NCBI RefSeq assembly: GCF_902859805.1
Contig: NZ_CADIKC010000002.1
Location: 496,001-560,000, forward strand
DNA: 64,000 nt
DNA from: Paraburkholderia sediminicola
Lineage (GTDB): Bacteria > Pseudomonadota > Gammaproteobacteria > Burkholderiales > Burkholderiaceae
Reading direction: 5' to 3'
Part shown: one piece after another, positions 45,438 to 53,930 of the stretch
Layout: each line of letters opens with the position of its first letter
Position numbering within the stretch: the first letter of the stretch is position 1
Notes under the pieces: model-generated
Seen by the model: the letters and a program-made list of their open reading frames with translations, nothing else
What the model was told of the DNA's origin: nothing
Database searches by the model: none
Translations under genes and position numbers: made by a program

Positions 45438-46340
45438 TCATTGGAATGCAGCAGACGCCGATATCTCGACGATCCAGTCGACAAACGCCTTGATCGCGGC
45501 AGTGGCGTTCCGGCCGAGCGGATAGACGATGGAAATCGGCACCGGCGAGCATCGCGCGTCAGCAAGAACCTCCTTCAGGCGGCCGGTTTGAAGGTAGGGA
45601 AATGCCGCGAATCTTGATATCTGGATAAGTCCCAGACCTTCGAGGCCGCATTGCAAATAGGCTTCCGTTTCGTTGACGGCAAAACGGCTTTGCAATGAGA
45701 TCGTGAGATTTTCACCGTCAACGTTGAAGCGCCAGTCAAGCGGGCGGCCGGTCGCATTCGATATGTAGTTGACTACGGGATGAGCGCCGAGTGCGCTCAC
45801 GGAATCGGGCTCACCATGCTCCTTCAGATAACCCGGCGACGCACATGTCAACCAGCTTAACTGTCCAAGCCGGCGCGCTACCAGCGTCGAGTCCGTCAAT
45901 TCCCCGGTGCGGATAACACAATCGATGCCATCGTAGATCAGGTCGGCGGGCCGATCGCTAAGACCAAGCACCAGTTCGATATCCGGAAAGCGCTTCTCGA
46001 ATTCGCGCAGCCTCGGCAAGACAATCGCACGTCCGATCAAGCCTGGCATGTCGGCCCGCACGCGTCCGCGCGGGGTCGTTGCGTCGAGCGAGAGTCCTAT
46101 CTCCGCCTCGGCGATGTCGGACAGAATGGCCTGACACGATGCGAAGTAACGTGCGCCTGCATCGGTCAGACTGAGCGTTCGCGTACTTCGCCTGAGCAAC
46201 GGGGTGCCGAGATGGGTCTCCAGATTCTTGATCACTGTTGTGACCGACGATCGAGGCATCGACAGCGTTTCCGCCGCCTTGCTGAAGCTTTGTGCCTCGA
46301 CGACGCGTACGAACGTCGTCATTGCCTGAAGTTTGTCCAT
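45438..46340 (-). CDS. LysR-family transcriptional regulator
   Basis: 300 residues. The HTH reads MDKLQAMTTFVRVVEAQSFSKAAETLSMPRSSVTTVIKNLE in parts, with LLRRSTRTLSLTDAG, and the effector domain follows (DCVIRTGELTDSTLVARRLG in segments). It resembles the LysR gene at 8073-9035 in overall layout. A longer frame was trimmed to the ATG that opens this subfamily. It is divergent from the aromatic-alcohol-reductase-like gene and likely controls it. Confidence 0.9.
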   Translation of the reverse strand: MDKLQAMTTFVRVVEAQSFSKAAETLSMPRSSVTTVIKNLETHLGTPLLRRSTRTLSLTDAGARYFASCQAILSDIAEAEIGLSLDATTPRGRVRADMPGLIGRAIVLPRLREFEKRFPDIELVLGLSDRPADLIYDGIDCVIRTGELTDSTLVARRLGQLSWLTCASPGYLKEHGEPDSVSALGAHPVVNYISNATGRPLDWRFNVDGENLTISLQSRFAVNETEAYLQCGLEGLGLIQISRFAAFPYLQTGRLKEVLADARCSPVPISIVYPLGRNATAAIKAFVDWIVEISASAAFQ

Positions 46341-46636
46341 AGATGGTCGCCGTGGTCCGGTCGCCTGCAGTCCACTGCCGGAAGCTCGAGAAATAACTAT
46401 CTTACGTTGTTCACCCGCCGTTCCAGCTGAATGAGGTCTGTTCAGCCGGCTAAAGCCGGCTGATTCGTTCCGGATGCTTTCTGTATTCCGGCACGCCGAA
46501 CAATGCTGCGCCTCCCCGCCCCTACACTGCAAAGCATTCGACGGCCCGGCTCCATGGTCAACGCAATTCATGTGCTCGCAGTCCGGCCGCGAACCTCGCT
46601 TCTATCAAGTTCTGCTTCTCTAAAGAGGTAACGCAT

Positions 46637-47578
46637 ATGTTGCATGACAACCGCATTCTCGTTCTCGGCGCAGGTGAACTCGGCATGGCCATGCTGCGCA
46701 ACCTTGTCCGTCGTACCGCTCCCGCGGCTCTATCTGTGGCGGTGCTGCTGCGTCCGTCAACTATCAATTCCACGGACCCAGCCAAACAGAATGACGTGGC
46801 AGAGTTGCGCTCGCAGGGCGTAGAACTCGTTCAAGGAGACCTGGCGAACCAATCGGGGGCTGCGCTTGCGGCCATTTTCCGACGATTCGACACCGTCATT
46901 TCCTGCACGGGGTTTGTCGGCGGCCCTGGTGTACAACTCAAGATTGCACGAGCGGCACTGAATGCAGGGGTCAAACGGTATTTTCCGTGGCAATTCGGCG
47001 TCGACTATGAGGTGATCGGAAGAGGAAGCGCGCAGGACCTATTCGACGAACAACTCGATGTGCGCGATCTTCTCCGCTCTCAAGAGCGGACCGAATGGGT
47101 AATCGTCTCGACGGGCATGTTTACGAGCTTCTTGTTCGAACCATCTTTCGGCGTTGTGGATCTGGCCCGGAACACGGTGAATGCGTTAGGCAGCTGGGAC
47201 AACGCGGTGACGGTGACGACGGCCGAAGACATCGGCGCCTTGACGACGGAGATCGTGTTCTCAACGCCGAGAATTGCCAACCAGGTGGTGCATGTCGCGG
47301 GCGACACCTTGACCTATCAGCAACTGGCGGACACGGTCGACAGATTGATGGGCACACATGTTCTTCGCACGGTCTGGAGCGTGGATGAACTGAAGCGGGA
47401 ACTCGCCCAGGAACCTCATGATGCGCTCCGGAAGTACCGCGTCGTCTTTGCTGAAGGGCGTGGTGTAGCGTGGGATCAGCAAAGCACGTTCAACGCGCAA
47501 AAGGGCATTGCGGTCTGCGGGCTCGAGGAGTGGATGCGAAACAACTCCGTGACAAGCAGGGCTGCTCAGACCGCTTGA
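46637..47578 (+). CDS. NmrA/isoflavone-reductase-like oxidoreductase
   Basis: 313 residues. The Rossmann loop LVLGAGELGMAMLRNL is atypical-SDR, followed by GVELVQGDLAN and YFPWQFGVDYEVIGRGSAQDLFDEQ in segments, as in aromatic-alcohol and isoflavone reductase-like proteins. Its stop codon falls inside a block that is a near copy of part of the GNAT gene at 44435-44554, so the C-terminus may be chimeric. AAGAGGTAACG precedes the ATG. It is divergent from its likely LysR regulator. Confidence 0.88.
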   Translation: MLHDNRILVLGAGELGMAMLRNLVRRTAPAALSVAVLLRPSTINSTDPAKQNDVAELRSQGVELVQGDLANQSGAALAAIFRRFDTVISCTGFVGGPGVQLKIARAALNAGVKRYFPWQFGVDYEVIGRGSAQDLFDEQLDVRDLLRSQERTEWVIVSTGMFTSFLFEPSFGVVDLARNTVNALGSWDNAVTVTTAEDIGALTTEIVFSTPRIANQVVHVAGDTLTYQQLADTVDRLMGTHVLRTVWSVDELKRELAQEPHDALRKYRVVFAEGRGVAWDQQSTFNAQKGIAVCGLEEWMRNNSVTSRAAQTA

Positions 47579-47700
47579 CGCGCTGACCTTACGCGAACAC
47601 ACGGAGCAGGCTGGTGATACCTTCGATGTTGACGAGCACCGAGTCCAGTTGCCCAAGTACCTAGAGGTCAGCGACGTATGTTCAGTGCCTCAGTGCGACG
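47573..47700 (+). pseudogene. truncated copy of the GNAT gene N-terminus
   Basis: About 115 bases match 44435-44554 at roughly 85-90 percent by eye, starting at GCTTGACGCGCTGACC. Translated in frame it reads ALTLREHTEQAGDTF, then DVDEHRVQL, and loses similarity after CSV. The rest of the GNAT domain is missing; the frame runs into the AraC gene on the other strand. It is a remnant, not a functional gene. Confidence 0.8.
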
Positions 47701-48661
47701 AAACATACATCGCATCGTCGAACGCTGCCGGAATAGCGAAGCTCTCGCGCATACGCTTCGTCTCCGCCGCTGGCGTCAAGCCAAACAGCCGCTTGAACTC
47801 TCTGCTGAACTGGGACGCACTCGTGTAACCCACTGCATGGCTCGCGGCCTCCGCAGTCAAATCCTCACGGACCATCAACAGACGAGCCTGATGCAAACGC
47901 GTTGACTTCACGTACTGCATCGGCGAAACGTGTGTGACTGCCTTGAAATGGCTGTGGAAACTCGGCAGGCTCATTCCCGCTTCCGCTGCCAACTGCGTCA
48001 CGTCCAGCGGCTGCGCGTAGCCGGCATGGATGAGGCGTAGCGATCTGCCTATCCGGCCGAACTGCCCTTTCATCGCCAACGCCTCGCGCATCGAGCTTCC
48101 CTGCTTTCCGGTGAGCACACGGAAATAAATTTCGCGCAGCAGGCCGGGACCCAATACAGTGGCTTCGAGCGGCCGATGCATCGCCTCGAGGAAGCGCAAC
48201 ACTGACGCCTGCATCGCGTCATCCATCGGCGTCGACATCATGCTTTGAGGCGCCTGCACGTATTCCGTTGCGCCTTCACGATCGATCTGCACGGCCAGTT
48301 CAGCGGCCAATGTGAAATCGAGGTGAAGGTACAGCGCGAGCAGCGGGCGCTCTGGAGTTGCTTCGGTTTCCATGCTGAACGGAACCGGCACGGACACGGC
48401 CAGGTAGTGACGCTCGTCGTACAGATAGAGCTGGTCGCCGAAATGACCTCGCTTGCGGCCCTGACAAACGATCACGATGCCGGGGTCGTAGAGAACCGGC
48501 GTGCGTGACAGAGGCCGGTTTGAACGCAAGATCCGGACGCTCGGCAGCGCCGTGAGGTTGTAGCCCTCCTCCGGCGCCAACGCGCGGAGCAATGCAATCA
48601 TGCGTTTCTGAGTTCCAGAGGAAAGATCCGGATTGTGCGTGGAAGTCCGCTTCGTACTCAT
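47690..48661 (-). CDS. AraC-family transcriptional regulator
   Basis: 323 residues. The N-terminal PF06719-type domain (PGIVIVCQGRKRGHFGDQ) is followed by C-terminal HTH motifs (LDVTQLAAEAGMSLPSFHSHFKAVTHVSPMQYVKS in pieces; ASHAVGYTSASQFSREFKRLFG). It is similar in layout to the AraC at 19489. It is divergent from an SDR gene, its likely target. The start was placed at ATG 48661 rather than an upstream TTG. Its last codons overlap the edge of the GNAT remnant. Confidence 0.9.
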   Translation of the reverse strand: MSTKRTSTHNPDLSSGTQKRMIALLRALAPEEGYNLTALPSVRILRSNRPLSRTPVLYDPGIVIVCQGRKRGHFGDQLYLYDERHYLAVSVPVPFSMETEATPERPLLALYLHLDFTLAAELAVQIDREGATEYVQAPQSMMSTPMDDAMQASVLRFLEAMHRPLEATVLGPGLLREIYFRVLTGKQGSSMREALAMKGQFGRIGRSLRLIHAGYAQPLDVTQLAAEAGMSLPSFHSHFKAVTHVSPMQYVKSTRLHQARLLMVREDLTAEAASHAVGYTSASQFSREFKRLFGLTPAAETKRMRESFAIPAAFDDAMYVSSH

Positions 48662-48755
48662 AGCTTTAGGCAAGAAAAATAGCGGAATATGGCTTAGCCA
48701 GCCTCGCCACTCAGACTAGTATGCATTCTCCAGACACCATTTGGGAGAAGCTTCA

Positions 48756-49589
48756 ATGGCATCCAGCAAAATTCTGCTCATCACGGGCGTCAGCAGCGGC
48801 TTCGGCCGTGCACTCGCAGAAGAGGCGTTAGCGGCGGGACACAAAGTCGTCGGTACGGTGAGAAGCGCGCAGGCAAAGGGTGATTTCGAGTCGCTGTCCG
48901 CGAACGCTGCTTTTGGACGGGTGCTTGACGTGACCGATTTCGATGCCATCGACGGCATCGTGGCGGAAATTGAGGCGGCCGTCGGACCCGTGGATGTTCT
49001 GGTCAACAACGCCGGCTACGGGCACGAAGGCGTCATGGAAGAATCGCCTTTGTCCGAGATGCGCCGACAGTTCGATGTGAATGTGTTTGGCGCTGTCGCC
49101 ATGATGAAAGCCGTGCTGCCCTTCATGCGCGAGCGCAGACGTGGCCACATTCTGAATATCACGTCGATGGGCGGCCATATCACCATGCCCGGAATCACCT
49201 ACTACTGCGGGAGCAAATTCGCGCTGGAGGGCATCTCCGAGGCGCTTGGCAAAGAGGTCAAGTCTTTCGGCATCGCCGTAACAGCCGTCGCGCCAGGCTC
49301 GTTCCGCACCGACTGGGCGGGTCGCTCGATGATGCGAACGCCCCGTTCGATTGCGGATTACGACCCGATCTTCGAACCCATCCGGAAAGCGCGTGAGGAG
49401 AAGAGCGGTAAGCAATTGGGAGATCCCCAAAAGGCGGCACACGCGATGCTCGCAGCAATCGCCGCGGACCACCCTCCCGCGCATCTTCTGCTCGGTAGCG
49501 ATGCACTCGGACTCGTGAGGGACAAGTTGTCCGCGCTGGGAAATGAGATCCGTGACTGGGAGTCGGTCACGGTCTCAACTGATGGCTGA
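48756..49589 (+). CDS. SDR-family oxidoreductase
   Basis: 277 residues. LLITGVSSGFGRALAEEAL is the cofactor loop, VLVNNAGYGHEG follows, and YYCGSK is the active site. This is the common NADP-dependent retinol-dehydrogenase-like SDR adjacent to AraC regulators. The C-terminal extension beyond 250 fits the group. GGGAGAAG precedes the ATG. The aldehyde or ketone substrate is unknown. Confidence 0.9.
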   Translation: MASSKILLITGVSSGFGRALAEEALAAGHKVVGTVRSAQAKGDFESLSANAAFGRVLDVTDFDAIDGIVAEIEAAVGPVDVLVNNAGYGHEGVMEESPLSEMRRQFDVNVFGAVAMMKAVLPFMRERRRGHILNITSMGGHITMPGITYYCGSKFALEGISEALGKEVKSFGIAVTAVAPGSFRTDWAGRSMMRTPRSIADYDPIFEPIRKAREEKSGKQLGDPQKAAHAMLAAIAADHPPAHLLLGSDALGLVRDKLSALGNEIRDWESVTVSTDG

Positions 49590-49646
49590 AGACAGCAGGC
49601 GCTGGGAGGACGTGAGCGCCTGCAACTGCACGCTGAGGCGCCGCGC

Positions 49647-50105
49647 TCAGCGCTCGAGCAGATCCTGAGGCTCGATGCCCGCCTCGCTGCAGTAGCGCTG
49701 ATAGTCGTCCAGGCGATCGGCGGCTGTGATGCGGAGTTTGACCTCGCCATTGTGGCCGAGATACTCGACAGTGCCCATCACCACCACCATCACGACCAGT
49801 GCTTTGTCACCGACCGCCTCCCACCAGTCGACGTTGCCGGTAGACTCATGCACGTAGTCGCCGGGTTCGACAATTTCGCCGGTACAGAGGCGACGCTGCC
49901 CTTCAAGGTTGAAAGCGTGCACTTCGCCGGTATGACGGTGCAGGCCAAGCTTGGTACCTGGATCCAGACGCATCAGTTCCACCCAGCCGCGACCATCTTT
50001 CAGGAAGCGCAGCGGCCGCGACCACTTACCCGGACCTTCGGGTATCCACAATCCGTCTGCGGACAAGGGGCTGGCACGGGTGACCGTATGTCGTTCATTG
50101 ATCAT
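49647..50105 (-). CDS. cupin dioxygenase-like protein (2,4'-dihydroxyacetophenone dioxygenase family)
   Basis: 152 residues. The cupin motif LGLHRHTGEVHAFNLEG has His at 56, 58 and 63 with Glu61, and later DYVHESTGNVDWWEAVGDKALVV. This spacing is that of the DAD/ChrR-like cupins, which cleave dihydroxyacetophenones using Fe. Assignment to the exact substrate is inference. A 20-bp palindrome sits 41 nt upstream of the start. It is convergent with the SDR gene. Confidence 0.85.
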   Translation of the reverse strand: MINERHTVTRASPLSADGLWIPEGPGKWSRPLRFLKDGRGWVELMRLDPGTKLGLHRHTGEVHAFNLEGQRRLCTGEIVEPGDYVHESTGNVDWWEAVGDKALVVMVVVMGTVEYLGHNGEVKLRITAADRLDDYQRYCSEAGIEPQDLLER

Positions 50106-50417
50106 GCGATGGCTCCGAATTGATTGTGATGTCGTTGTTCGGTTAGCTACGCACCGAGGTGCGTAGAAAAGTCTATCACCCGTGACAGGCAGGCATCGTT
50201 GCGAATCCCCGTAGTCCGAAGATTGAGCAAGAACTCATTACCTGAGCGTCTTTTCGGAAACGCCGCAGGACCAGCGGCAAACTGACATCTACATTCCCCT
50301 CGTGTGACGGGGTGATCTGCGGCAGCGACCTTGCAGTCGCTGGACCGTCGGGCAGAAGTTGGCGACAATGCCACATTCATAGACTTCTACTGCCTCCGGT
50401 AACGGGCGCGACCGGCT
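50106..50417. other. intergenic region between cupin and Nudix genes
   Basis: Divergent promoter region; it contains the palindrome at 50147-50166 and nothing else recognised. Confidence 0.6.
50147..50166. promoter_or_regulatory. 20-bp palindrome upstream of the cupin dioxygenase gene
   Basis: CTACGCACC-ga-GGTGCGTAG, perfect 9-bp arms. Position close upstream of the start suggests an operator or a leader hairpin; the regulator is unknown. Confidence 0.55.
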
Positions 50418-50876
50418 ATGCTTATCGACTCTGTCTGGCGCATGGCGCTTCGCCTCGGATTCCCGCTCGCTCGCGCCTGGTGGCATATTCGGCGACCTCG
50501 CCATGAGGGCGCGCTAGTCGCAATTTACGTCGGGCAGGCGTTGCTGCTTGTGAAGTCATCGTACCGGGCCGAGTGGAATTTTCCCGGCGGCAGTGTCCAT
50601 CCCGGTGAAACGCCTGATGCCGCGGCGCAGCGCGAGATGGAAGAGGAGATCGGTCTGCCGTCATACACACTACTCCCCGCAGGCAGTGTCTATGGCACCT
50701 GGGACGGGCGACGAGACCGCGTGCATTTCTTTGAACTGCACCTCGATTGCATACCCGAGTTGCGGCTTGATAATCGTGAGATTGTCGCCACGCATCTGGC
50801 ATCGCCAGAGGAATTGCAAAGCATCGCGCTGACAGGGGCGGTCACTGCGTATCTCCGCAAAGATTTCTGCAGTTAG
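50418..50876 (+). CDS. Nudix hydrolase
   Basis: 152 residues. The Nudix box is complete, GGSVHPGETPDAAAQREMEEEIG in segments (G, then E, then REMEEE), so Mg-dependent cleavage of a nucleoside-diphosphate derivative is expected. The N-terminus is unusually basic and tryptophan-rich (ARAWWHIRRPRHEG). No strong ribosome-binding site, so the start could be a few codons further on. Confidence 0.88.
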   Translation: MLIDSVWRMALRLGFPLARAWWHIRRPRHEGALVAIYVGQALLLVKSSYRAEWNFPGGSVHPGETPDAAAQREMEEEIGLPSYTLLPAGSVYGTWDGRRDRVHFFELHLDCIPELRLDNREIVATHLASPEELQSIALTGAVTAYLRKDFCS

Positions 50877-51163
50877 TTGGCACTGCTCCTTTCGGGACGT
50901 CTCGGCTCGAAAACTCTGCGCACACCGTGTTTGACCAACACACTCTTACGCTCATGTCTTTGCCAAGCCCGACACTGCATACCCCTCGCCTGCTATTGCG
51001 CCTGCATCGTGGGTGGCGAAGTATCGGATTCCTGCGTGTACGGGCTTCTCAGGCGGGAATGGAAGCCGTTGCAGTCAGGATCGGCGACAGGCCGAAACGG
51101 CCTCCCCTGCCCCCATCCGCACGCGTCACCACCGACGAGGTAGCCAACGCAGTCGGCGCCTTG

Positions 51164-51340
51164 CTATCCGGGTGGACAGGTCATCGGCTTAACGTGCAAG
51201 CTTTGGCAGGGATAGGATTCAGGTAGCTGCGGATTCTGCGCTGCACTCAAATTTGAGCCGTCGCTACTCACTGTGCAGCCGGCAAGCATCACGACCAAGC
51301 CTGATACCACGGCGACGTTACGCCACACGGCAAATTGCAT
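51164..51340 (-). CDS. small lipoprotein
   Basis: 58 residues. The signal and lipobox VVMLAGC mark a lipidated protein; the mature part is about 37 residues with two further Cys and Pro-rich ends (PESYPCQSLHVKPMTCPPG in part). It may be an entericidin-like or envelope-stress lipoprotein, but no family is recognised. The start is the ATG at 51340; a TTG lies five codons earlier. Confidence 0.6.
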   Translation of the reverse strand: MQFAVWRNVAVVSGLVVMLAGCTVSSDGSNLSAAQNPQLPESYPCQSLHVKPMTCPPG

Positions 51341-51459
51341 ATGTACTCGCCACAAAGCGAATGGGTTGCGGTAGGGGAAAGCGTCGCAAACACTGTTAGA
51401 CGTGGAGTTGGAACGCCAATCAACACAGTGTTGACGCGCAGATCAGGCGTTGCCGGTCG

Positions 51460-52125
51460 TCAAGGTCCGGTCACCGAAAGATAAGCCGCAACCGCTTCGA
51501 TCTGTGCGTCGTTCAGCGTGGCCGCGACGGCTGTCATCGTTCCCGGCGCCGGCGTTTTCCCCTTCGCGCGCGCCTGAAATTCGTGTAGCCGGGCAACGAC
51601 AAATGCCGCCGGTTCGCCTGCAATGCTCGGAAAGCGCGCGCCGTTGCCTTTGCCGCCGGCCGCGTGGCAGCTGAAACAGGCGGGAATGTCGGATCCCGTA
51701 CCCGTCTCGGCGAGCTGCTTTCCGGCCAACACCAGGCTTTGTTGCGGTGGCGCACCTTCGGCAAGCGGCGGGTCTTGCTTCGAGAAAAAAGTTGCGAGCT
51801 CGCGTATCTCGCTATCGGAAAGAGTGAGTGCAACTGTCTGCATGACAGCGCTTCTGCGCGTACCCGCCTTGAACATTGACAATGCGTGTGCGAGATAATC
51901 CGGATCTTTGCCAGCGAGCCGCGGCCCACCGGTTACAGTGCCGGCGCCCAATGCGCCGTGGCACGCGACACAGGTCGCGATGAACGGAGATTCCGCCCCA
52001 TCAGCAGTGTCCTGCACATTCGCTGCGGATTGTGCATGACAGGTACTTGCGAAACCGACGAGCGCCGCAACCGAAAGCGGACGCAAGCCGGCGCGCAACA
52101 TGTTGACAGAACGTGGACCGATCAT
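51460..52125 (-). CDS. dihaem cytochrome c (c4-type, secreted)
   Basis: 221 residues with a signal peptide (ending CHA-Q) and two haem-binding motifs, CVACH and CFSCH, each at the start of a class I cytochrome domain. Met ligands may lie in the downstream parts (SAVMQTV and GTMTAV). It is a periplasmic electron carrier, cytochrome c4-like. The ATG at 52125 has GGGAAAA before it; the ATG eight codons on is an alternative. Confidence 0.88.
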   Translation of the reverse strand: MIGPRSVNMLRAGLRPLSVAALVGFASTCHAQSAANVQDTADGAESPFIATCVACHGALGAGTVTGGPRLAGKDPDYLAHALSMFKAGTRRSAVMQTVALTLSDSEIRELATFFSKQDPPLAEGAPPQQSLVLAGKQLAETGTGSDIPACFSCHAAGGKGNGARFPSIAGEPAAFVVARLHEFQARAKGKTPAPGTMTAVAATLNDAQIEAVAAYLSVTGP

Positions 52126-52270
52126 CGTAATTTTCCCGCTATCCGTTGAACAAGCGTCCCGTGAACGACGCGATGGGACGATTCTGCCGGGATGATTCTG
52201 ACCGGCGAGCGTCAAGCGGATTACGGATCTGTTATCCAGGGCGATGACCGGCCTGTCTGCAAGTGTCGCC

Positions 52271-53053
52271 TTACTTCTGCTCGCCGGTCGCTTCGAGGAT
52301 CAGATTTGCCACTTCAGTCGGATGCGACAGCAGCGACACGTGGCTCGACTTAAGCTCGATCGTATGCGCGTGCATCCGGTTTGCCATGAAGCGCTCCAGA
52401 TCGGGGTTGATGGTCCGATCTTCAGTCGACACCGCATACCAGGTCGGCTTGTCGTGCCACGCAGCGACGGTCGTCTTCGCCATCGTGATCGCCTTGCCAA
52501 TCGGCTGCTGAACCGCGTAGTACGTTTCTGCTTCAGCCGTCGGCAGGTCACCGGCGAAGTCTTTCACAAACGCCTGCTCGGAGAGCTTGCCGTAGCCGTC
52601 AGCCGACCACTGAAGCCCCGCCGATGCGGGTGCGGCTGGAAATTTCTTCGTCAGTGCCGGATAGTCCTCGCCGGCATCCGGCGCACGCGCGGCAATGTAC
52701 ACGAGACCGGCGACCTTCGGGTCATCGCCAGCCTGACTGATCACCATCCCGCCGTACGAGTGCGCGACTAGCAGCGTCGGGCCATCCTGTTGCGCAAGTG
52801 CGCGCTTGACCGCATCCACGTCCGCGTCGAGCGAGGTCGTCGGATTTTGCACCGCCGTCACGTGCAGGCCCTTAGCCTGCAGCAGCGGAATCACCTTCCC
52901 CCAGCTTGAACCGTCTGCAAACAACCCGTGAACCAGCACGACATTCTTGATCGGCGCGGACGGAACGGCGGCGCTGTCCTGTGCGAATGACGTCGTTGCG
53001 CTCAGCAGCGTGGCGCAGGCGAAACCGGCGAGGACAAACGAATTCAACTTCAT
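52271..53053 (-). CDS. secreted alpha/beta hydrolase
   Basis: 260 residues with a signal peptide (about 1-24, ending SFA-Q). VVLVHGLFADGSSWGKVIPLL carries the oxyanion region, LVAHSYGGMV the nucleophile Ser, ISTEDRTINPDLERF the acid region, and SHVSLLSHPTEVA the catalytic His. It matches the periplasmic hydrolase family often found in Burkholderiales stress or catabolic loci. GGAGAAG precedes the ATG. Confidence 0.88.
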   Translation of the reverse strand: MKLNSFVLAGFACATLLSATTSFAQDSAAVPSAPIKNVVLVHGLFADGSSWGKVIPLLQAKGLHVTAVQNPTTSLDADVDAVKRALAQQDGPTLLVAHSYGGMVISQAGDDPKVAGLVYIAARAPDAGEDYPALTKKFPAAPASAGLQWSADGYGKLSEQAFVKDFAGDLPTAEAETYYAVQQPIGKAITMAKTTVAAWHDKPTWYAVSTEDRTINPDLERFMANRMHAHTIELKSSHVSLLSHPTEVANLILEATGEQK

Positions 53054-53480
53054 GAGACTTCTCCGAGACATGTGAAGGATGAGATTCACGAATTTCGCTC
53101 AGCCGCAATGACGAGTCGAAAGACGGACCATACCCAGCCAATCATCCGGTCGATGCTTACGACTGCAAGCGGTCGCTGGATTCTGGTGTATGAAGGTGCA
53201 AACACAGTCCCGGAGCAAACATTCCATTCGCTGCAAATTTTTTTTATGGGTCGACATCTGCAAGCAGTCATGGCATTTAAAAAGCACGAGCGGCTGATGC
53301 GGCGGCCGTCCAATCGCGGTGTAGTATCCCGGCATGCCTACGTTATTGCGCGGCCTCGACGGTGCGCAGAGTTAACGTATCGATGACGAGGATGGCAAGC
53401 TGGTCGAAAGGCCTGACAATTGGTCCAACCGTACCTATGGCGACGTCGGCCGTGACAGCGGCATTGATCGGAAATACATC
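53054..53480. other. intergenic region
   Basis: No intact gene. In the last 110 bases a frame continuous with the next gene is open from a TAA at about 53372 (DEDGKLVERPDNWSNRTYGD) but has no ATG or GTG, so the next gene may be a truncated remnant or use an unusual start. Confidence 0.45.
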
Positions 53481-53882
53481 ATGTCAACCGAGTGGAAGCG
53501 CCGCATCAGGCTGTTCATCCAGCGTTTCTGGCAGCCGACCAGCGCGTGCATGACCTGCATGCCGGGGAGCTGGGGCAATATCATGAGCCTGCCTCACTGG
53601 ACGATTGCATTCCATACGGGTCTACTCACTGGACTCCTTGCCGTATTTTTGACCTTCACGCCCGCGGCGAAACTCTACTCGCATCGATACGGCAATGCGT
53701 TGATCGTCGGACTCCTGACGATGTTAGGCGATGCCTACTCGCACACAGGTCACTACCGCATCCCCTACGTCGAGCACATCGTGACGGGTGTTATCTCAGG
53801 TCTATTGACGCTGGCTGCGTCCTATCTCTTCGAAGACCGCGCGCGACGCCTTCGGGCCGCATGGGCTCGGGTTTTCGGATGA
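53481..53882 (+). CDS. small membrane protein, function unknown
   Basis: 133 residues, probably two or three membrane helices (FHTGLLTGLLAVFLTF, ALIVGLLTMLGDAY, HIVTGVISGLLTLAASYLF). The start at 53481 follows GGAAATACATC. Coding-like sequence continues upstream of the start, so the true N-terminus is uncertain. No family recognised. Confidence 0.55.
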   Translation: MSTEWKRRIRLFIQRFWQPTSACMTCMPGSWGNIMSLPHWTIAFHTGLLTGLLAVFLTFTPAAKLYSHRYGNALIVGLLTMLGDAYSHTGHYRIPYVEHIVTGVISGLLTLAASYLFEDRARRLRAAWARVFG

Positions 53883-53930
53883 CCTATCCGTTGACTTTCT
53901 GGAAGTACTAGCGCCGACGAAGTAGTTCCG

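Noticed and set aside
50927..51226. 99-residue plus-strand open frame resembling a GNAT start (TPRLLLRLHR)
   Set aside because: Resemblance stops after ten residues, and the frame overlaps the small lipoprotein on the other strand.
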